64,000 nt of DNA. Origin: Pontibacillus salipaludis (GTDB taxonomy: Bacteria; Bacillota; Bacilli; Bacillales; BH030062). The position numbers and the translations under genes are program-made. The stretch covers positions 1-64,000 of the forward strand of contig NZ_BMIN01000010.1 in NCBI RefSeq assembly GCF_014642405.1. Reading direction: 5' to 3'. Below, in pieces: positions 7,827 to 16,367 of the stretch (positions are counted from its first letter, which is position 1; every line of letters starts with the position of its first letter). Below the pieces are notes generated by a model. That model was not told the origin of the DNA. It saw only the letters and a program-made list of their open reading frames with translations, and ran no database searches.

Positions 7827-8870
7827 TTATTTGGAAGCTTCTTCAACGGCTTTATAGACTTCATCTACAATGTCTTCGCCGATTTTACTCTTATACTCGT
7901 CTACAACAGGCTGTACTTTCTTCTTCATTTCTTCACGTGCTTCGTCAGTAATCTCTGTGAATTCCATACCTTCTTCTTGTAACTTCTTAAGGTATTTTTC
8001 GTTCGCTTCACGGTTAAGTTTACGCTCATACTCCCCTGCCTCTTCTGCTGCTTCTTTGACAATCTTCTGATTCTCTTCAGATAAGTTATCAAAGAATGTT
8101 TTACTCATTAAGAATACAAATGGGCTATAGATATGGTGCGTATTTGAAACGTGGTCTTGAACTTCATAGAATTTCTGTAAATAGATCGTTGCGTATGGAT
8201 TCTCTTGTCCATCTACAGTTCCTTGTTGCATCGCTGTAAATAGTTCAGTGAATGCCATTGGAGTAGGGTTTGCACCTAGCTCTTTAAATGCGTCTAAGTG
8301 AAGATCGTTCTCCATTGTACGAATCTTAAGACCTTTGAAATCTTCTACGGAAGAAACGGCACGCTCCGAGTTTGTCAGGTCACGGAAACCATTTTCCCAA
8401 TACGCTAAACCTTTTAAGTCTTGCCCTTCTAGTTTATCTAGAATCTTCTGTCCTGTTTCTCCATCTAATACCTGATCTGCTACATCTTCACTTGGGAATA
8501 GGAACGGAATATCAAATACACTAAATTCAGGGACAAAGTTCGCCATTGGAGCTGTAGATGGAATAACCACCTGCTGGCTGTTAATCTGTAAGTTCTCAAT
8601 CATCGTACGGTCATCGCCTAGCTGGCCACTGTGGAACGTTTCCACTTTAATAGAACCATCTGTCTTTTCTTCAACGATTTCTTTAAACTTTAGCAAACCT
8701 TTGTACTGAGGGTGCTTGTCGTTTAACCCAATACCTGCTCGAATCACTTTCTCTTCCCCAGAATCACTTCCATCACCATTCGAACTATTTCCTTCAGATT
8801 CTGTTCCTCCACAAGCCGCTAACACTAGGATAAGCATTGCTGTTACCGCTACAGTTAATAAACGTTTCAT
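7827..8870 (-). CDS. dctP: TRAP transporter solute-binding lipoprotein (DctP)
   Basis: A protein of 347 residues with a lipoprotein signal peptide (KRLLTVAVTAMLILVLAACGG; lipobox Cys at residue 20) followed by an acidic, Ser/Gly-rich linker. The mature domain shows the DctP/TAXI fold pattern, including RTMENDLHLDAFKELGANPTPM and FTAMQQGTVDGQENP; the arginine in the first motif contacts the substrate carboxylate in known members. It is anchored outside the membrane and delivers substrate to DctQM. It sits between the 6-phosphogluconate dehydrogenase gene and the permease genes. Confidence 0.93.
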   Translation of the reverse strand: MKRLLTVAVTAMLILVLAACGGTESEGNSSNGDGSDSGEEKVIRAGIGLNDKHPQYKGLLKFKEIVEEKTDGSIKVETFHSGQLGDDRTMIENLQINSQQVVIPSTAPMANFVPEFSVFDIPFLFPSEDVADQVLDGETGQKILDKLEGQDLKGLAYWENGFRDLTNSERAVSSVEDFKGLKIRTMENDLHLDAFKELGANPTPMAFTELFTAMQQGTVDGQENPYATIYLQKFYEVQDHVSNTHHIYSPFVFLMSKTFFDNLSEENQKIVKEAAEEAGEYERKLNREANEKYLKKLQEEGMEFTEITDEAREEMKKKVQPVVDEYKSKIGEDIVDEVYKAVEEASK

Positions 8871-8911
8871 ACTCAGTCTCCCCTTTGTCTTATGATTAGT
8901 TATTCAGTTCT

Positions 8912-9808
8912 TTAGTTCTTTACGACCGCATGTCCGCCGAATTCGTTACGTAAAGCAGCAACTACTTTTCCTGTGAACGTATCGTCTTCTTGTGAACGAT
9001 AGCGCATCATCAAGGATAAGGCGATGACGGGAGCCGCCGTTTCAAAGTCAAGTGCTGATTCAACCGTCCATTTTCCTTCTCCAGAAGAATTCATTACCCC
9101 ACGAATGTCTTCTAGCTTTGCATCTTTACTAAATGCACTCTCAGTTAACTCCATTAACCATGAGCGAATAACCGAACCGTGATTCCATACATTCGCCACT
9201 TGCTCATAGTTATAATCGAACGGACTCTTTTCTAAAATGTCGAAACCTTCACCGATGGCTTGCATCATTCCGTATTCTATTCCGTTATGTACCATTTTCA
9301 AAAAGTGACCACTGCCTGTACGCCCCGCAAAATGGTAACCGCTTTCAATTGCTGTATCTTTAAATATAGGTTCAATTTTTCTAAATTCTGTTTCATCTCC
9401 GCCAATCATATAACAAGCTCCATTGCGAGCTCCTTCTGTTCCGCCACTAGTACCAACATCAAAATAATGAACTCCGTACGTGCTCATCTCTTCAGAACGG
9501 CGTAGTGTATCTTTATAGTTCGAATTTCCACCATCAATAACGCGATCACCAACAGATAAAAGCGGTTTCAATTCAGATAATACTTGTTCCGTAATCTCTC
9601 CTGCCGGAACCATCATCCAAATTGTTCTCGGTGCTTCTAATTTGTTAACAAGTTCTACAATGGATTGCGCCGAAGTTGCACCATCTTTTGCGATGTTTTC
9701 TACTTGGCTGCTGTTTACATCTGTTGCTACAACCTCATGTTGATTGTCTAAAAGATTTAAGGCTAAGTTATACCCCATCTTTCCTAGTCCAATTAATCCT
9801 AGTTTCAT
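8912..9808 (-). CDS. gnd: 6-phosphogluconate dehydrogenase, short (YqeC-like) form
   Basis: A cytoplasmic enzyme of 298 residues that oxidatively decarboxylates 6-phosphogluconate to ribulose 5-phosphate. The Rossmann motif GLIGLGKMG opens the chain; the substrate-binding VGTSGGTEGARNG and the catalytic lysine segment HFLKMVHNGIEYGMMQ follow. Its length fits the ~300-residue decarboxylating type rather than the ~470-residue form. ATG 9808 is chosen because AGAGAGGGG lies upstream; the frame extends further but without a ribosome site. It is first in the gnd-dctP-dctQ-dctM operon, giving transport and catabolism together. Confidence 0.9.
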   Translation of the reverse strand: MKLGLIGLGKMGYNLALNLLDNQHEVVATDVNSSQVENIAKDGATSAQSIVELVNKLEAPRTIWMMVPAGEITEQVLSELKPLLSVGDRVIDGGNSNYKDTLRRSEEMSTYGVHYFDVGTSGGTEGARNGACYMIGGDETEFRKIEPIFKDTAIESGYHFAGRTGSGHFLKMVHNGIEYGMMQAIGEGFDILEKSPFDYNYEQVANVWNHGSVIRSWLMELTESAFSKDAKLEDIRGVMNSSGEGKWTVESALDFETAAPVIALSLMMRYRSQEDDTFTGKVVAALRNEFGGHAVVKN

Positions 9809-9856
9809 AGAATGACCCCTCTCTGTATGCAAACAACTATATTTATAGTGTTTTAA

Positions 9857-9931
9857 GAAATATTTTTTCGTTAATTCCAATTATACATAAAATTTTTTTC
9901 GTAGCAAGCGTTTTCATGAAATTTTTTTTCG
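9857..9931. promoter_or_regulatory. Three phased GAAA-N5-TTTCG boxes, candidate RpiR operators
   Basis: Near-identical boxes begin at 9857 (GAAATATTTTTTCG), 9888 (TAAAATTTTTTTCG) and 9918 (GAAATTTTTTTTCG). Spacings are 31 and 30 bp, about three helical turns. They lie in the intergenic region between gnd and the RpiR-family gene, whose product is the obvious candidate ligand. Confidence 0.6.
9903..9916 (+). promoter_or_regulatory. cre-like site (CcpA), upstream copy
   Basis: AGCAAGCGTTTTCA matches the catabolite responsive element consensus TGNAANCGNWNNCA at all but the first base. It lies between operator boxes 2 and 3. Confidence 0.6.
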
Positions 9932-9953
9932 CCATTACGCTTCATTTCTTTTT

Positions 9954-9967
9954 TGATATCGTTTACA
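9954..9967 (+). promoter_or_regulatory. cre-like site (CcpA), downstream copy
   Basis: TGATATCGTTTACA differs from the cre consensus at one position. It lies about 40 bp before the RpiR-family start, where it could block transcription of the regulator and gluconokinase genes. Confidence 0.6.
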
Positions 9968-10005
9968 CTTAATGTATTAAATTCTTAGAAAAATGAGGGA
10001 ATCGT

Positions 10006-10863
10006 ATGCAAGAGACAGCATCGATGCACGTGATTCAGCGAACTCGTGCTATATATAATCAATTAAGTGAAAAAGAAAAACTTATCGCAGATTATATGAT
10101 GAAAGATCCTCAAAGGATTCTTCATTCTACTATTAATCAAATTGCGGATGATCTTACAATTGCGGATGCAACGGTCTTTCGTTTTTGTAAGCGCTTAGGT
10201 TTCAAAGGATATCAAGCTATGAAAATCGCTTTAGCATCTGAATTGGTTAACCCCATCCAAGACATTCATGAAACGATTACTGAAGAAGATTCTGAATATG
10301 ACATCACTCAAAAAGTATTTAAAGCGAATATGAATGCCTTAGAGCAATCCAAAGAGTTACAAGATAAACAAATCATGAAATCTGTTGTGGATGTTCTATC
10401 GAATGCCCGCTCTATAAGCTTTTTCGGATCAGGGGGGTCAGGAATTGTAGCGATGGATGGCCAGCACAAGTTTATACGTACAGGAATGCCATCCCACGCG
10501 TACAGTGAATCACACCTACAAGTGATGGCAGCTTCACAAATGTCTTCTGAAGACGTCGCGATCCTCATCTCTCACTCTGGATCAAATAAAGACATAATGG
10601 ATGTTGTCGATGTCGTGCAGCAACGAGGAGTTACTACCATCGCCATCACAAACTTAGCTAAATCTGCTTTGGCGAAGCGAGTTGACTATTGCTTGTACAC
10701 CACTGCTCAAGAGACAGAATATCGATCAGAAGCTCTTGCTTCAAGAATTGCTGAGTTAACCATTATTGATGCCCTTTATGTTAACTACTGTATGAAGAAT
10801 CAAGAACAATCCAAAGAAGCCATCAAGAATATGAGAGAAGCCATTTCGCTAAAGAGAATGTAG
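10006..10863 (+). CDS. MurR/RpiR-family transcriptional regulator of gluconate use
   Basis: A regulator of 285 residues. Residues ~1-75 form the HTH_6 domain (ISEKEKLIADYM-like start, TIADATVFRFCKRLGFKGYQ recognition region). Residues ~125-260 form a SIS sugar-phosphate-binding domain (SISFFGSGGSGIVAMD, ILISHSGSNKDIMDVV). The effector is likely a sugar phosphate such as 6-phosphogluconate (inferred). GAGGGAA supports the start. The gluconokinase gene follows after 16 bp, and the gnd/TRAP operon diverges across a 197-bp control region with operator-like boxes. Confidence 0.9.
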   Translation: MQETASMHVIQRTRAIYNQLSEKEKLIADYMMKDPQRILHSTINQIADDLTIADATVFRFCKRLGFKGYQAMKIALASELVNPIQDIHETITEEDSEYDITQKVFKANMNALEQSKELQDKQIMKSVVDVLSNARSISFFGSGGSGIVAMDGQHKFIRTGMPSHAYSESHLQVMAASQMSSEDVAILISHSGSNKDIMDVVDVVQQRGVTTIAITNLAKSALAKRVDYCLYTTAQETEYRSEALASRIAELTIIDALYVNYCMKNQEQSKEAIKNMREAISLKRM

Positions 10864-10879
10864 AAAGGATTTTTCAACC

Positions 10880-12370
10880 ATGAAATACATTATTGGACTT
10901 GATATCGGTACCACAAGCACGAAGACTGTTGTGTTTAATAGAAATGGACATGTCCTATCCGAACACGAGGAAGGATATGATCTCCTTCACTCAGCACCCG
11001 ATTATGCCGAACAAGATGGAGACGCCATTAATAGAGCGGCTATGGACTCTGTTCGATCAGCAATGGATAAAGGTTCAATCAAAAAGGAGGATGTTATCGG
11101 AGTTGGCTTGTCCTCAGCTATGCACTCGCTTCTTTGTGTGGATGAACAAGGGCAAGCGATCTCCCCTTCTATCACATGGGCAGACCGAAGAAGTGTAAAG
11201 GAATCAGAATATCTCAAAGAAAACCACTCGACGACCTATTTGCGCACTGGTACCCCACTCCATCCTATGTCTCCTCTATCAAAACTGATCTGGATGAAGA
11301 ACCATCATTACGAGCCTTATCAAATGGCCCATAAGTATATTTCTATAAAAGAATATGTGCTGTACAAATGGTTTGGAGAGTTTGTCGTGGATTATTCTGT
11401 TGCAGCCTCTTCTGGTATGTATGATATCCATAAGCAGGATTGGGATGAAACCTCCCTAAAACTTGCTGGCATCTCCAGAGATCAACTATCAAAAGTAGTT
11501 CCTGCTACGCATGAAATGAAAGGGCTTTCTAAAGAGGCTTCAGAATATATGGGACTTGCCTCTAGCACTCCTTTCATTATTGGTGGAAGTGATGGTCCTT
11601 TGGCGAATTTAGGCATTGGAGCTATTAAACCAGGTGAAACTGCCGTCACGATTGGAACAAGTGGAGCGATTCGTCAGTTTACTTCTGCTCCAGCTGTTGA
11701 CGAAAAGCAAGGCGTCTTCTGTTACAGTTTCACAGAGGATCTGTGGATTACAGGAGGTCCCACAAATAATGGCGGGATCGTACTTAATTGGTTAAAAGAC
11801 TTATTCTCACACGAAGGATACTCCCTCTCATTTGAGCAACTCAACCAAATGGCTGCAAGAGTAAGCACAGGTAGCGACGGATTACTCTTCCTCCCTTATC
11901 TAAATGGAGAACGCGCTCCGTTCTGGGATGCAAGTGCAAAAGCCAACTTTATAGGTTTACGTTCTACTCATGGAAAAGAACATATGGTAAGGGCTGGGAT
12001 GGAAGGTGTAATCTTTAGCATCTATCATATCGCTCACGAACTAGAACGATTAGGACACTCACATGACTCCTTGTACGCAAGCGGGGGATTTGCAAGAAGC
12101 GCTTTATGGACCCAAATGCTGGCCGATGTATTTGGAAAACACGTACATATTCCCAAAAGTCATCAAAGTTCAGCTTGGGGAGCAGCCTGGACTGCGCTTT
12201 ATAGCTTAGGAGAAGTTCCATCCCTTCATAGTATTAAAACGTCCATTCCTATGAGCGAAACGATTGAACCAAACAAAGAACACCACCAAACCTACCAACA
12301 AATGTTTCAAGTATATAAAGAGCTTTATCCTTCTCTCATGAACCAATTAAAACAGCTACAAAGCATATAA
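10880..12370 (+). CDS. gntK: Gluconokinase, FGGY family
   Basis: A kinase of 496 residues with the FGGY architecture: N-terminal phosphate-binding YIIGLDIGTTSTKTVVF, catalytic Asp region ITWADRR, middle signature GGSDGPLANLG, and ATPase loops IGTSGAIR and ASGGFARS. It phosphorylates gluconate to 6-phosphogluconate, the substrate of the divergent Gnd enzyme. It resembles Bacillus GntK (~510 aa) more than xylulokinase or glycerol kinase by order of motifs and genome context. AGAAAGGA precedes the ATG. It forms an operon with the RpiR regulator and ends at a strong terminator. Confidence 0.9.
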   Translation: MKYIIGLDIGTTSTKTVVFNRNGHVLSEHEEGYDLLHSAPDYAEQDGDAINRAAMDSVRSAMDKGSIKKEDVIGVGLSSAMHSLLCVDEQGQAISPSITWADRRSVKESEYLKENHSTTYLRTGTPLHPMSPLSKLIWMKNHHYEPYQMAHKYISIKEYVLYKWFGEFVVDYSVAASSGMYDIHKQDWDETSLKLAGISRDQLSKVVPATHEMKGLSKEASEYMGLASSTPFIIGGSDGPLANLGIGAIKPGETAVTIGTSGAIRQFTSAPAVDEKQGVFCYSFTEDLWITGGPTNNGGIVLNWLKDLFSHEGYSLSFEQLNQMAARVSTGSDGLLFLPYLNGERAPFWDASAKANFIGLRSTHGKEHMVRAGMEGVIFSIYHIAHELERLGHSHDSLYASGGFARSALWTQMLADVFGKHVHIPKSHQSSAWGAAWTALYSLGEVPSLHSIKTSIPMSETIEPNKEHHQTYQQMFQVYKELYPSLMNQLKQLQSI

Positions 12371-12410
12371 AAACCCGATCCCTCTCTTCGCGAGAGGAAT
12401 CGGGTTTTCC
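12369..12410 (+). terminator. Terminator of the gluconokinase operon
   Basis: AAAACCCGATTCC-type stem (AAAACCCGAT at 12370 onward with ATCGGGTTTT ending 12408), loop TTCGCGA, short T-run. Confidence 0.85.
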
Positions 12411-12465
12411 TGCGGAACACGCGAGCAAACCTTTGTCGAATTTTTGAACATTCGGACTAGCATAT

Positions 12466-12498
12466 TTTCTAACTTTACAACTATGATAAAGTTAGAAA
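12466..12498. promoter_or_regulatory. 12-bp-arm palindrome before the oxidase-like gene
   Basis: TTTCTAACTTTA and TAAAGTTAGAAA form perfect arms around a 9-bp centre, ending about 30 bp before the start at 12530. There is no T-run. It looks like an operator; the cognate regulator is not in view. Confidence 0.5.
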
Positions 12499-12529
12499 CA
12501 CGAAGATTGATGATATGGAGGAAATGTTT

Positions 12530-12931
12530 ATGAATTCTATAAGTCTATTGTTACTACGTTTCGCAGGCCTGTTTGGTTTAATCGGAGCCTTCATCGGTTC
12601 ACACATGGCCGGCTCACAAGGAGGAGCCTATGCCCTTCGCCCCATTCACGCTCACATCTTAGTCGTAGGGTGGCTATCTCTATTTGCCTGGTCCGCCTTT
12701 TATCAACTATTCGAAACCCGATTTATAAAACTAGCAAAAACCCATGCCTGGACAGCCATTATCGGCACCTCTGGCCTAACACTTGGTATGTGGCTGTACA
12801 TGGTAAACCCTTTAGAACTTGCCAAAGGTTTCACAACCGTCTTCTACATCGTAGGAGGAACGCTAGTATTAGTAAGCTTTGCATTGTTTTTTGTACTAAC
12901 GTTTTTAGTACAACCATCCCGAAAGCAGTAA
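12530..12931 (+). CDS. Small haem-copper-oxidase-subunit-I-like membrane protein
   Basis: A membrane protein of 133 residues with four hydrophobic segments. Span 2 contains RPIHAHILVVGWLSLFAWSAF, resembling the histidine-bearing helix of cytochrome oxidase/NO reductase subunit I and the short 'cytochrome-c oxidase' proteins annotated in Bacillaceae. Two histidines in HAH could ligate haem, but no full oxidase core is present, so it is not an oxidase by itself. ATG 12530 is preferred because ATGGAGG lies 8 nt upstream. It stands alone, behind the palindrome at 12466-12498. Confidence 0.65.
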   Translation: MNSISLLLLRFAGLFGLIGAFIGSHMAGSQGGAYALRPIHAHILVVGWLSLFAWSAFYQLFETRFIKLAKTHAWTAIIGTSGLTLGMWLYMVNPLELAKGFTTVFYIVGGTLVLVSFALFFVLTFLVQPSRKQ

Positions 12932-13046
12932 CACACAAGAAATAGTTCAGCCCTATTCCACAACGCTTCAACGATCTTTCAGTGGAAGCTCGGTAATCTT
13001 GAATATTCGGAGCTGAGAGAATGTTTCCGTTAGCGATATTGTAGAG

Positions 13047-13174
13047 AAAGGTGGTCCTGGAAATCACTCGCTTTCCTGTGGACGAACTCCCGAGCTTCCT
13101 CGTTCGCTTCGCTCTCTGCGGGATCTCGGAATCCCGTTTTCCACGGGAGTCTCGCAATTTCCAGGACCACCTTT
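13047..13174 (-). repeat. Long palindromic repeat, copy A (type I arms)
   Basis: Perfect 18-bp arms (AAAGGTGGTCCTGGAAAT at 13047 and its complement ending at 13174) surround a core with the conserved motifs ACTCGCTTTCC, TCGTTCGC and GGGAGTCTCGCA. An outer inverted repeat ATGTTTCCG (13021) / CGGAAACAT (13191) extends the fold. The core orientation is opposite to copy B. Confidence 0.9.
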
Positions 13175-13262
13175 GACTTAGAAAAGAGAACGGAAACATG
13201 CCTGAAGGGGAGTGTACAGATCCGTGATTCTCTCCGAAGGTCCGTTCACCTACTTTCAAGCA

Positions 13263-13389
13263 GGGCTGGATGGAGGACTGCGAGACTCCCGCGGGGTAAG
13301 GAGCCTAGGGGAGACCCCACAGAGAGCGATAGCGAACGAGGAGGCTTCCCAGCTCCCCGCAGGAAAGCGAGTGGTCCTCCATCCAGCCC
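13263..13389 (+). repeat. Long palindromic repeat, copy B (type II arms)
   Basis: It is 127 bp with perfect 16-bp arms (GGGCTGGATGGAGGAC). The ~95-bp core starts TGCGAGACTCCCGCGGG and ends GGAAAGCGAGTG. The core is nearly identical to copy C reversed, but the arms differ and are compensated on both sides. AGGTCCGTT (13238) and AACGGAC (13405) give a further outer pairing. No coding sequence or other gene lies between 12932 and 13426. Confidence 0.9.
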
Positions 13390-13426
13390 AAGCACTTTTA
13401 TCGTAACGGACAGGTAAGAGCTACAT

Positions 13427-13467
13427 AAAAGAGCATCACATTGCTGCTGGCAATGTGATGCTCTTTT
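13427..13467. terminator. Bidirectional terminator at the end of cls
   Basis: AAAAGAGCATCACATTGC pairs perfectly with GCAATGTGATGCTCTTTT around a short loop. It serves the minus-strand cardiolipin synthase. Confidence 0.9.
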
Positions 13468-13469
13468 CT

Positions 13470-14975
13470 CTATAGCAGAGGTGCGAAGAGTCGGGCGAAG
13501 GCTTCTTTCCACTTCTCTGAAGTCTTTCGCTTCGCAAATTCATTGTAAATCACTTCACTAGACTCCTCTAAGTCCTTATAGTAATTCTCAATCAACTTAT
13601 CGACAGGCTCTCCGCCATATAAAATCATATTTACCTCAAAGTTTAGATAAAAACTTCGTAAGTCCATATTAGCCGTACCGATTGAAGCTGTTTCATCATC
13701 GATAATCATAATCTTATGGTGCATAAAGTCCTTCTCATATAAATAGATCTGAATTCCGTCTTCAAGGAGTTCAGGGAAATACGAATGACCAGCATAATAA
13801 GTAAGCCAGTTATCAGAAGGTTTTGGAATGAGTAATTTCACATCTAAACCTTGCTGAGCTGCAATTCGAAGGGCTGTATGAATCTCTCTTGAAGGTACAA
13901 AGTAAGGTGTAGCAATCTTTACAGACTTCTTGGCACTGTGAATTAGCGTAGTGTATACATCTCTCATAATCTGGTGTTCATTATGAGGACCACTTGGAAC
14001 CACTTGAGTATTTGTATTAGGTTGTTCTGGTTCTGGTATGGCTTCTGTACTATATTGTTCTACCAAGTTCTCATCCGTGATATACCACCAATCAACAAGA
14101 AAGATCAAGTGTAGGTCCTTGATGGCAGCACCACGTAGAACCATGTGTGTGTCACGCCAGTCTGGAAATTCCTCACTAATTCCGTGATATTCATCCCCGA
14201 CGTTCATTCCTCCGACAAATCCAATTTCATTATCAATGACAATAATCTTACGATGGTTTCGGAAGTTAAATGTTTGGGTTGCAAGCCCACTAGCAATTGG
14301 CAAGAATACATGTACTTCAATGCCTGCTTCCTGCATATCTTTCACGTCTTTTTTCTTCAGTTTCAAACTACCAGCGGAATCATAAAGAAGACGAACAGTA
14401 ACTCCTTCTTGCGCCTTCTGTTTCAAAATTTCTTTCATTTCACGGCCTGTTTCATCACTGTTAAATAGATAGTATTCCATATGAATAAATGATTTCGCTT
14501 GTTTTAGCTTTTCCATAATTTCAGGGAAAGCTTCTTGACCGTTTGTTAAAATCTTGACGTGATTCTCATTACGGAGTGGCGTTTGTGCATAGGATTCTAC
14601 TATTTTACGAATGCGCTCTTGCGGACCATTTAATGGCTTAATATCCTTTCTTCCTGTTTCCGGCTCTTCTTCATCAAACACTTCATGAGCTTTCTTTCTT
14701 TTATCCTGGAATAGAATCCCTTGTCTTGAAAGCTGTCCTGAATAAATGTAAAAGAAATAACCTACTATTGGAAGAAGGAGAATCAAAAGGATCCACACAA
14801 GTGTATTTGTCGATGACCTACGCTCCAAAATAATATAAAAAGATATGACTAAAATAGCTCCTATGTAAAAAAGAGCGAAGATTAGTTGAAACATAAAGCT
14901 AAGCGGAAGTAAAAATACACCCAAAAAAGCGATGCCTAGTAAAACGAGTAAAGTAAGTTGTATTTGAGGTTTCAT
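13470..14975 (-). CDS. cls: Cardiolipin synthase (two HKD motifs)
   Basis: A membrane enzyme of 501 residues that condenses two phosphatidylglycerols into cardiolipin. Two N-terminal membrane spans (LTLLVLLGIAFLGVFLL and a second at ~55-75) precede two phospholipase-D domains with HRKIIVID (first HxKx4D) and HHKIMIID (second). The C-terminal tail WKEAFARLFAPLL is typical of the family. ATG 14975 is chosen because AAAAGGAGATC lies just upstream; the frame extends 30 codons further without a ribosome site. It is transcribed alone. Confidence 0.93.
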   Translation of the reverse strand: MKPQIQLTLLVLLGIAFLGVFLLPLSFMFQLIFALFYIGAILVISFYIILERRSSTNTLVWILLILLLPIVGYFFYIYSGQLSRQGILFQDKRKKAHEVFDEEEPETGRKDIKPLNGPQERIRKIVESYAQTPLRNENHVKILTNGQEAFPEIMEKLKQAKSFIHMEYYLFNSDETGREMKEILKQKAQEGVTVRLLYDSAGSLKLKKKDVKDMQEAGIEVHVFLPIASGLATQTFNFRNHRKIIVIDNEIGFVGGMNVGDEYHGISEEFPDWRDTHMVLRGAAIKDLHLIFLVDWWYITDENLVEQYSTEAIPEPEQPNTNTQVVPSGPHNEHQIMRDVYTTLIHSAKKSVKIATPYFVPSREIHTALRIAAQQGLDVKLLIPKPSDNWLTYYAGHSYFPELLEDGIQIYLYEKDFMHHKIMIIDDETASIGTANMDLRSFYLNFEVNMILYGGEPVDKLIENYYKDLEESSEVIYNEFAKRKTSEKWKEAFARLFAPLL

Positions 14976-15063
14976 AATGATCTCCTTTTCAAGAGATTTT
15001 CTTCTGACTAAGAACGTTTTCCCTATGGACCTTTCCCTCAAACAGATCATTCTCAGGAAGATC

Positions 15064-15088
15064 AAAAAAGCCGCACTTTTAGCGGCTT
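15064..15088 (-). terminator. Terminator of the nucleotidyltransferase gene
   Basis: AAGCCGC pairs with GCGGCTT, with six T on the minus-strand side. Confidence 0.8.
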
Positions 15089-15089
15089 A

Positions 15090-16079
15090 TTATTTTTGTT
15101 CCAATTTAAGCTTGTGTTTAGAATCATCTATGACGTATTTCGTATAGGTTAGTAATCCTTCAATATCTTGAGGTGGTAAGGAAATAAATCCGATCTCCTC
15201 TAAACTTCTCTTAAGTTGAGACGGCAACGTTCTGAAATAATCTTCAAATTCCTTATCCTGAGACGTTTCAAGTAAAAGGGAGAATGCTTTGTTGTAGGCA
15301 TGCCATAATACATTTGCTTCGTCGCCCTCTTCCGCTTTCCTTTTAGCCTTTCTTGACCAGAGATCATCTTCAAGTTCTGATAAACCACCTACATGATCAA
15401 ATCCAGATTTACGAAGATGTTCACGCAGCTTGGTCATCACTTGAGCTACTTCCTCAAAGGTAACTCTTGAAGCAGGGGAAAATGGCAATACATCCATAAT
15501 TTCAGACGAGCGATCAAGCTTTCGTAAGTGCGTGACGATATGACCTAAGCTTACATTATTCTCGTATATAAATTGATGTAATAGCATGCTCTCCGTGAAA
15601 GCTGCAAGCGCGGCATGCGTCGCCCCAAATGCTCGTCCTGCCCCGACTTGGTCTTCTGCATATTTAATACGCCCTTCAATTAACCTTTCAACATCCTGGA
15701 TCGATCCTTTTTCCCCTTTGATGGAGGAAAAATAAGACTTGGCCCAGTTCTGCAATTTACTCAACTCAGCATTTGTATCCTTTAAAATAACAGACTCACT
15801 GAGGAAGCGATAATGCCATGGGTTGTATGCCAACAATTCTTTATTTGGAAATTCCAAGATCGATTTCGTATGAAGTTGAATATACTCACCTCTATAAAAA
15901 ATGACGCGATCTCCCAAATATTGCTCTCTGCCTGTATAGCAAATAATGTTGATGTCACTGTACTTATCTGCTTCCCCTCTAGCTACAGAGCCAACTAAAA
16001 TGGCGTATGTGCTATATACAAGCTCATTCTGAACAAATTCCTTAGCCAGTTCTAAAAACCGATAATTTCGAGGATACAT
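15090..16079 (-). CDS. Nucleotidyltransferase-domain protein (pol beta fold)
   Basis: A protein of 329 residues. The N-terminus has the minimal nucleotidyltransferase signature ILVGSVARGEADKYSDINII: the GS motif followed by an acidic pair where the canonical DxD reads DIN, so one metal ligand is changed. The remaining ~250 residues are helical, with HEPN-like and aminoglycoside-adenylyltransferase-like spacing but no motif I recognise. The substrate is unknown; similar Bacillus proteins are annotated simply as nucleotidyltransferases. Single gene. Confidence 0.7.
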   Translation of the reverse strand: MYPRNYRFLELAKEFVQNELVYSTYAILVGSVARGEADKYSDINIICYTGREQYLGDRVIFYRGEYIQLHTKSILEFPNKELLAYNPWHYRFLSESVILKDTNAELSKLQNWAKSYFSSIKGEKGSIQDVERLIEGRIKYAEDQVGAGRAFGATHAALAAFTESMLLHQFIYENNVSLGHIVTHLRKLDRSSEIMDVLPFSPASRVTFEEVAQVMTKLREHLRKSGFDHVGGLSELEDDLWSRKAKRKAEEGDEANVLWHAYNKAFSLLLETSQDKEFEDYFRTLPSQLKRSLEEIGFISLPPQDIEGLLTYTKYVIDDSKHKLKLEQK

Positions 16080-16367
16080 CCCTTTTCCCCCTCATCAAAA
16101 TAGTTTCGTTCAACTGTCAATCTCCGCATACCGTATAACCGTTATGTGTTTACAAAATCAATTAAAAGACCCTAAAATGAAAAGTCATTCTTTCTATCTA
16201 AACAAAAGTCTCATTGGGTATAATAGGTATAATCTATACATTTGAGTTCATTTTTTACTGATTTTGCTTTATCCTTAGTACAGTAAGCATCATCAATTGC
16301 TCATACTGATATGTATACCCTTTCCATAGACGTTTCAAAAGGCGAATCTGAAAAAAGGAGATTCAAC
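16080..16367 (+). other. Intergenic control region of the YczE-like gene
   Basis: Between two diverging genes. It contains tandem TATAAT boxes near 16218-16235 (GGGTATAATAGGTATAAT) that fit a sigma-A promoter for the gene at 16368, and no reading frame of note. Confidence 0.4.

Noticed and set aside
13246-13512. Reading frames across the palindromic repeats (also near 12831, 17625-17900, 17726-18085 and 17863-18189)
   Set aside because: They follow the GC-rich palindromes on both strands, repeat the same peptide fragments (LRDSRG, SLGETPQRA) and lack ribosome sites.
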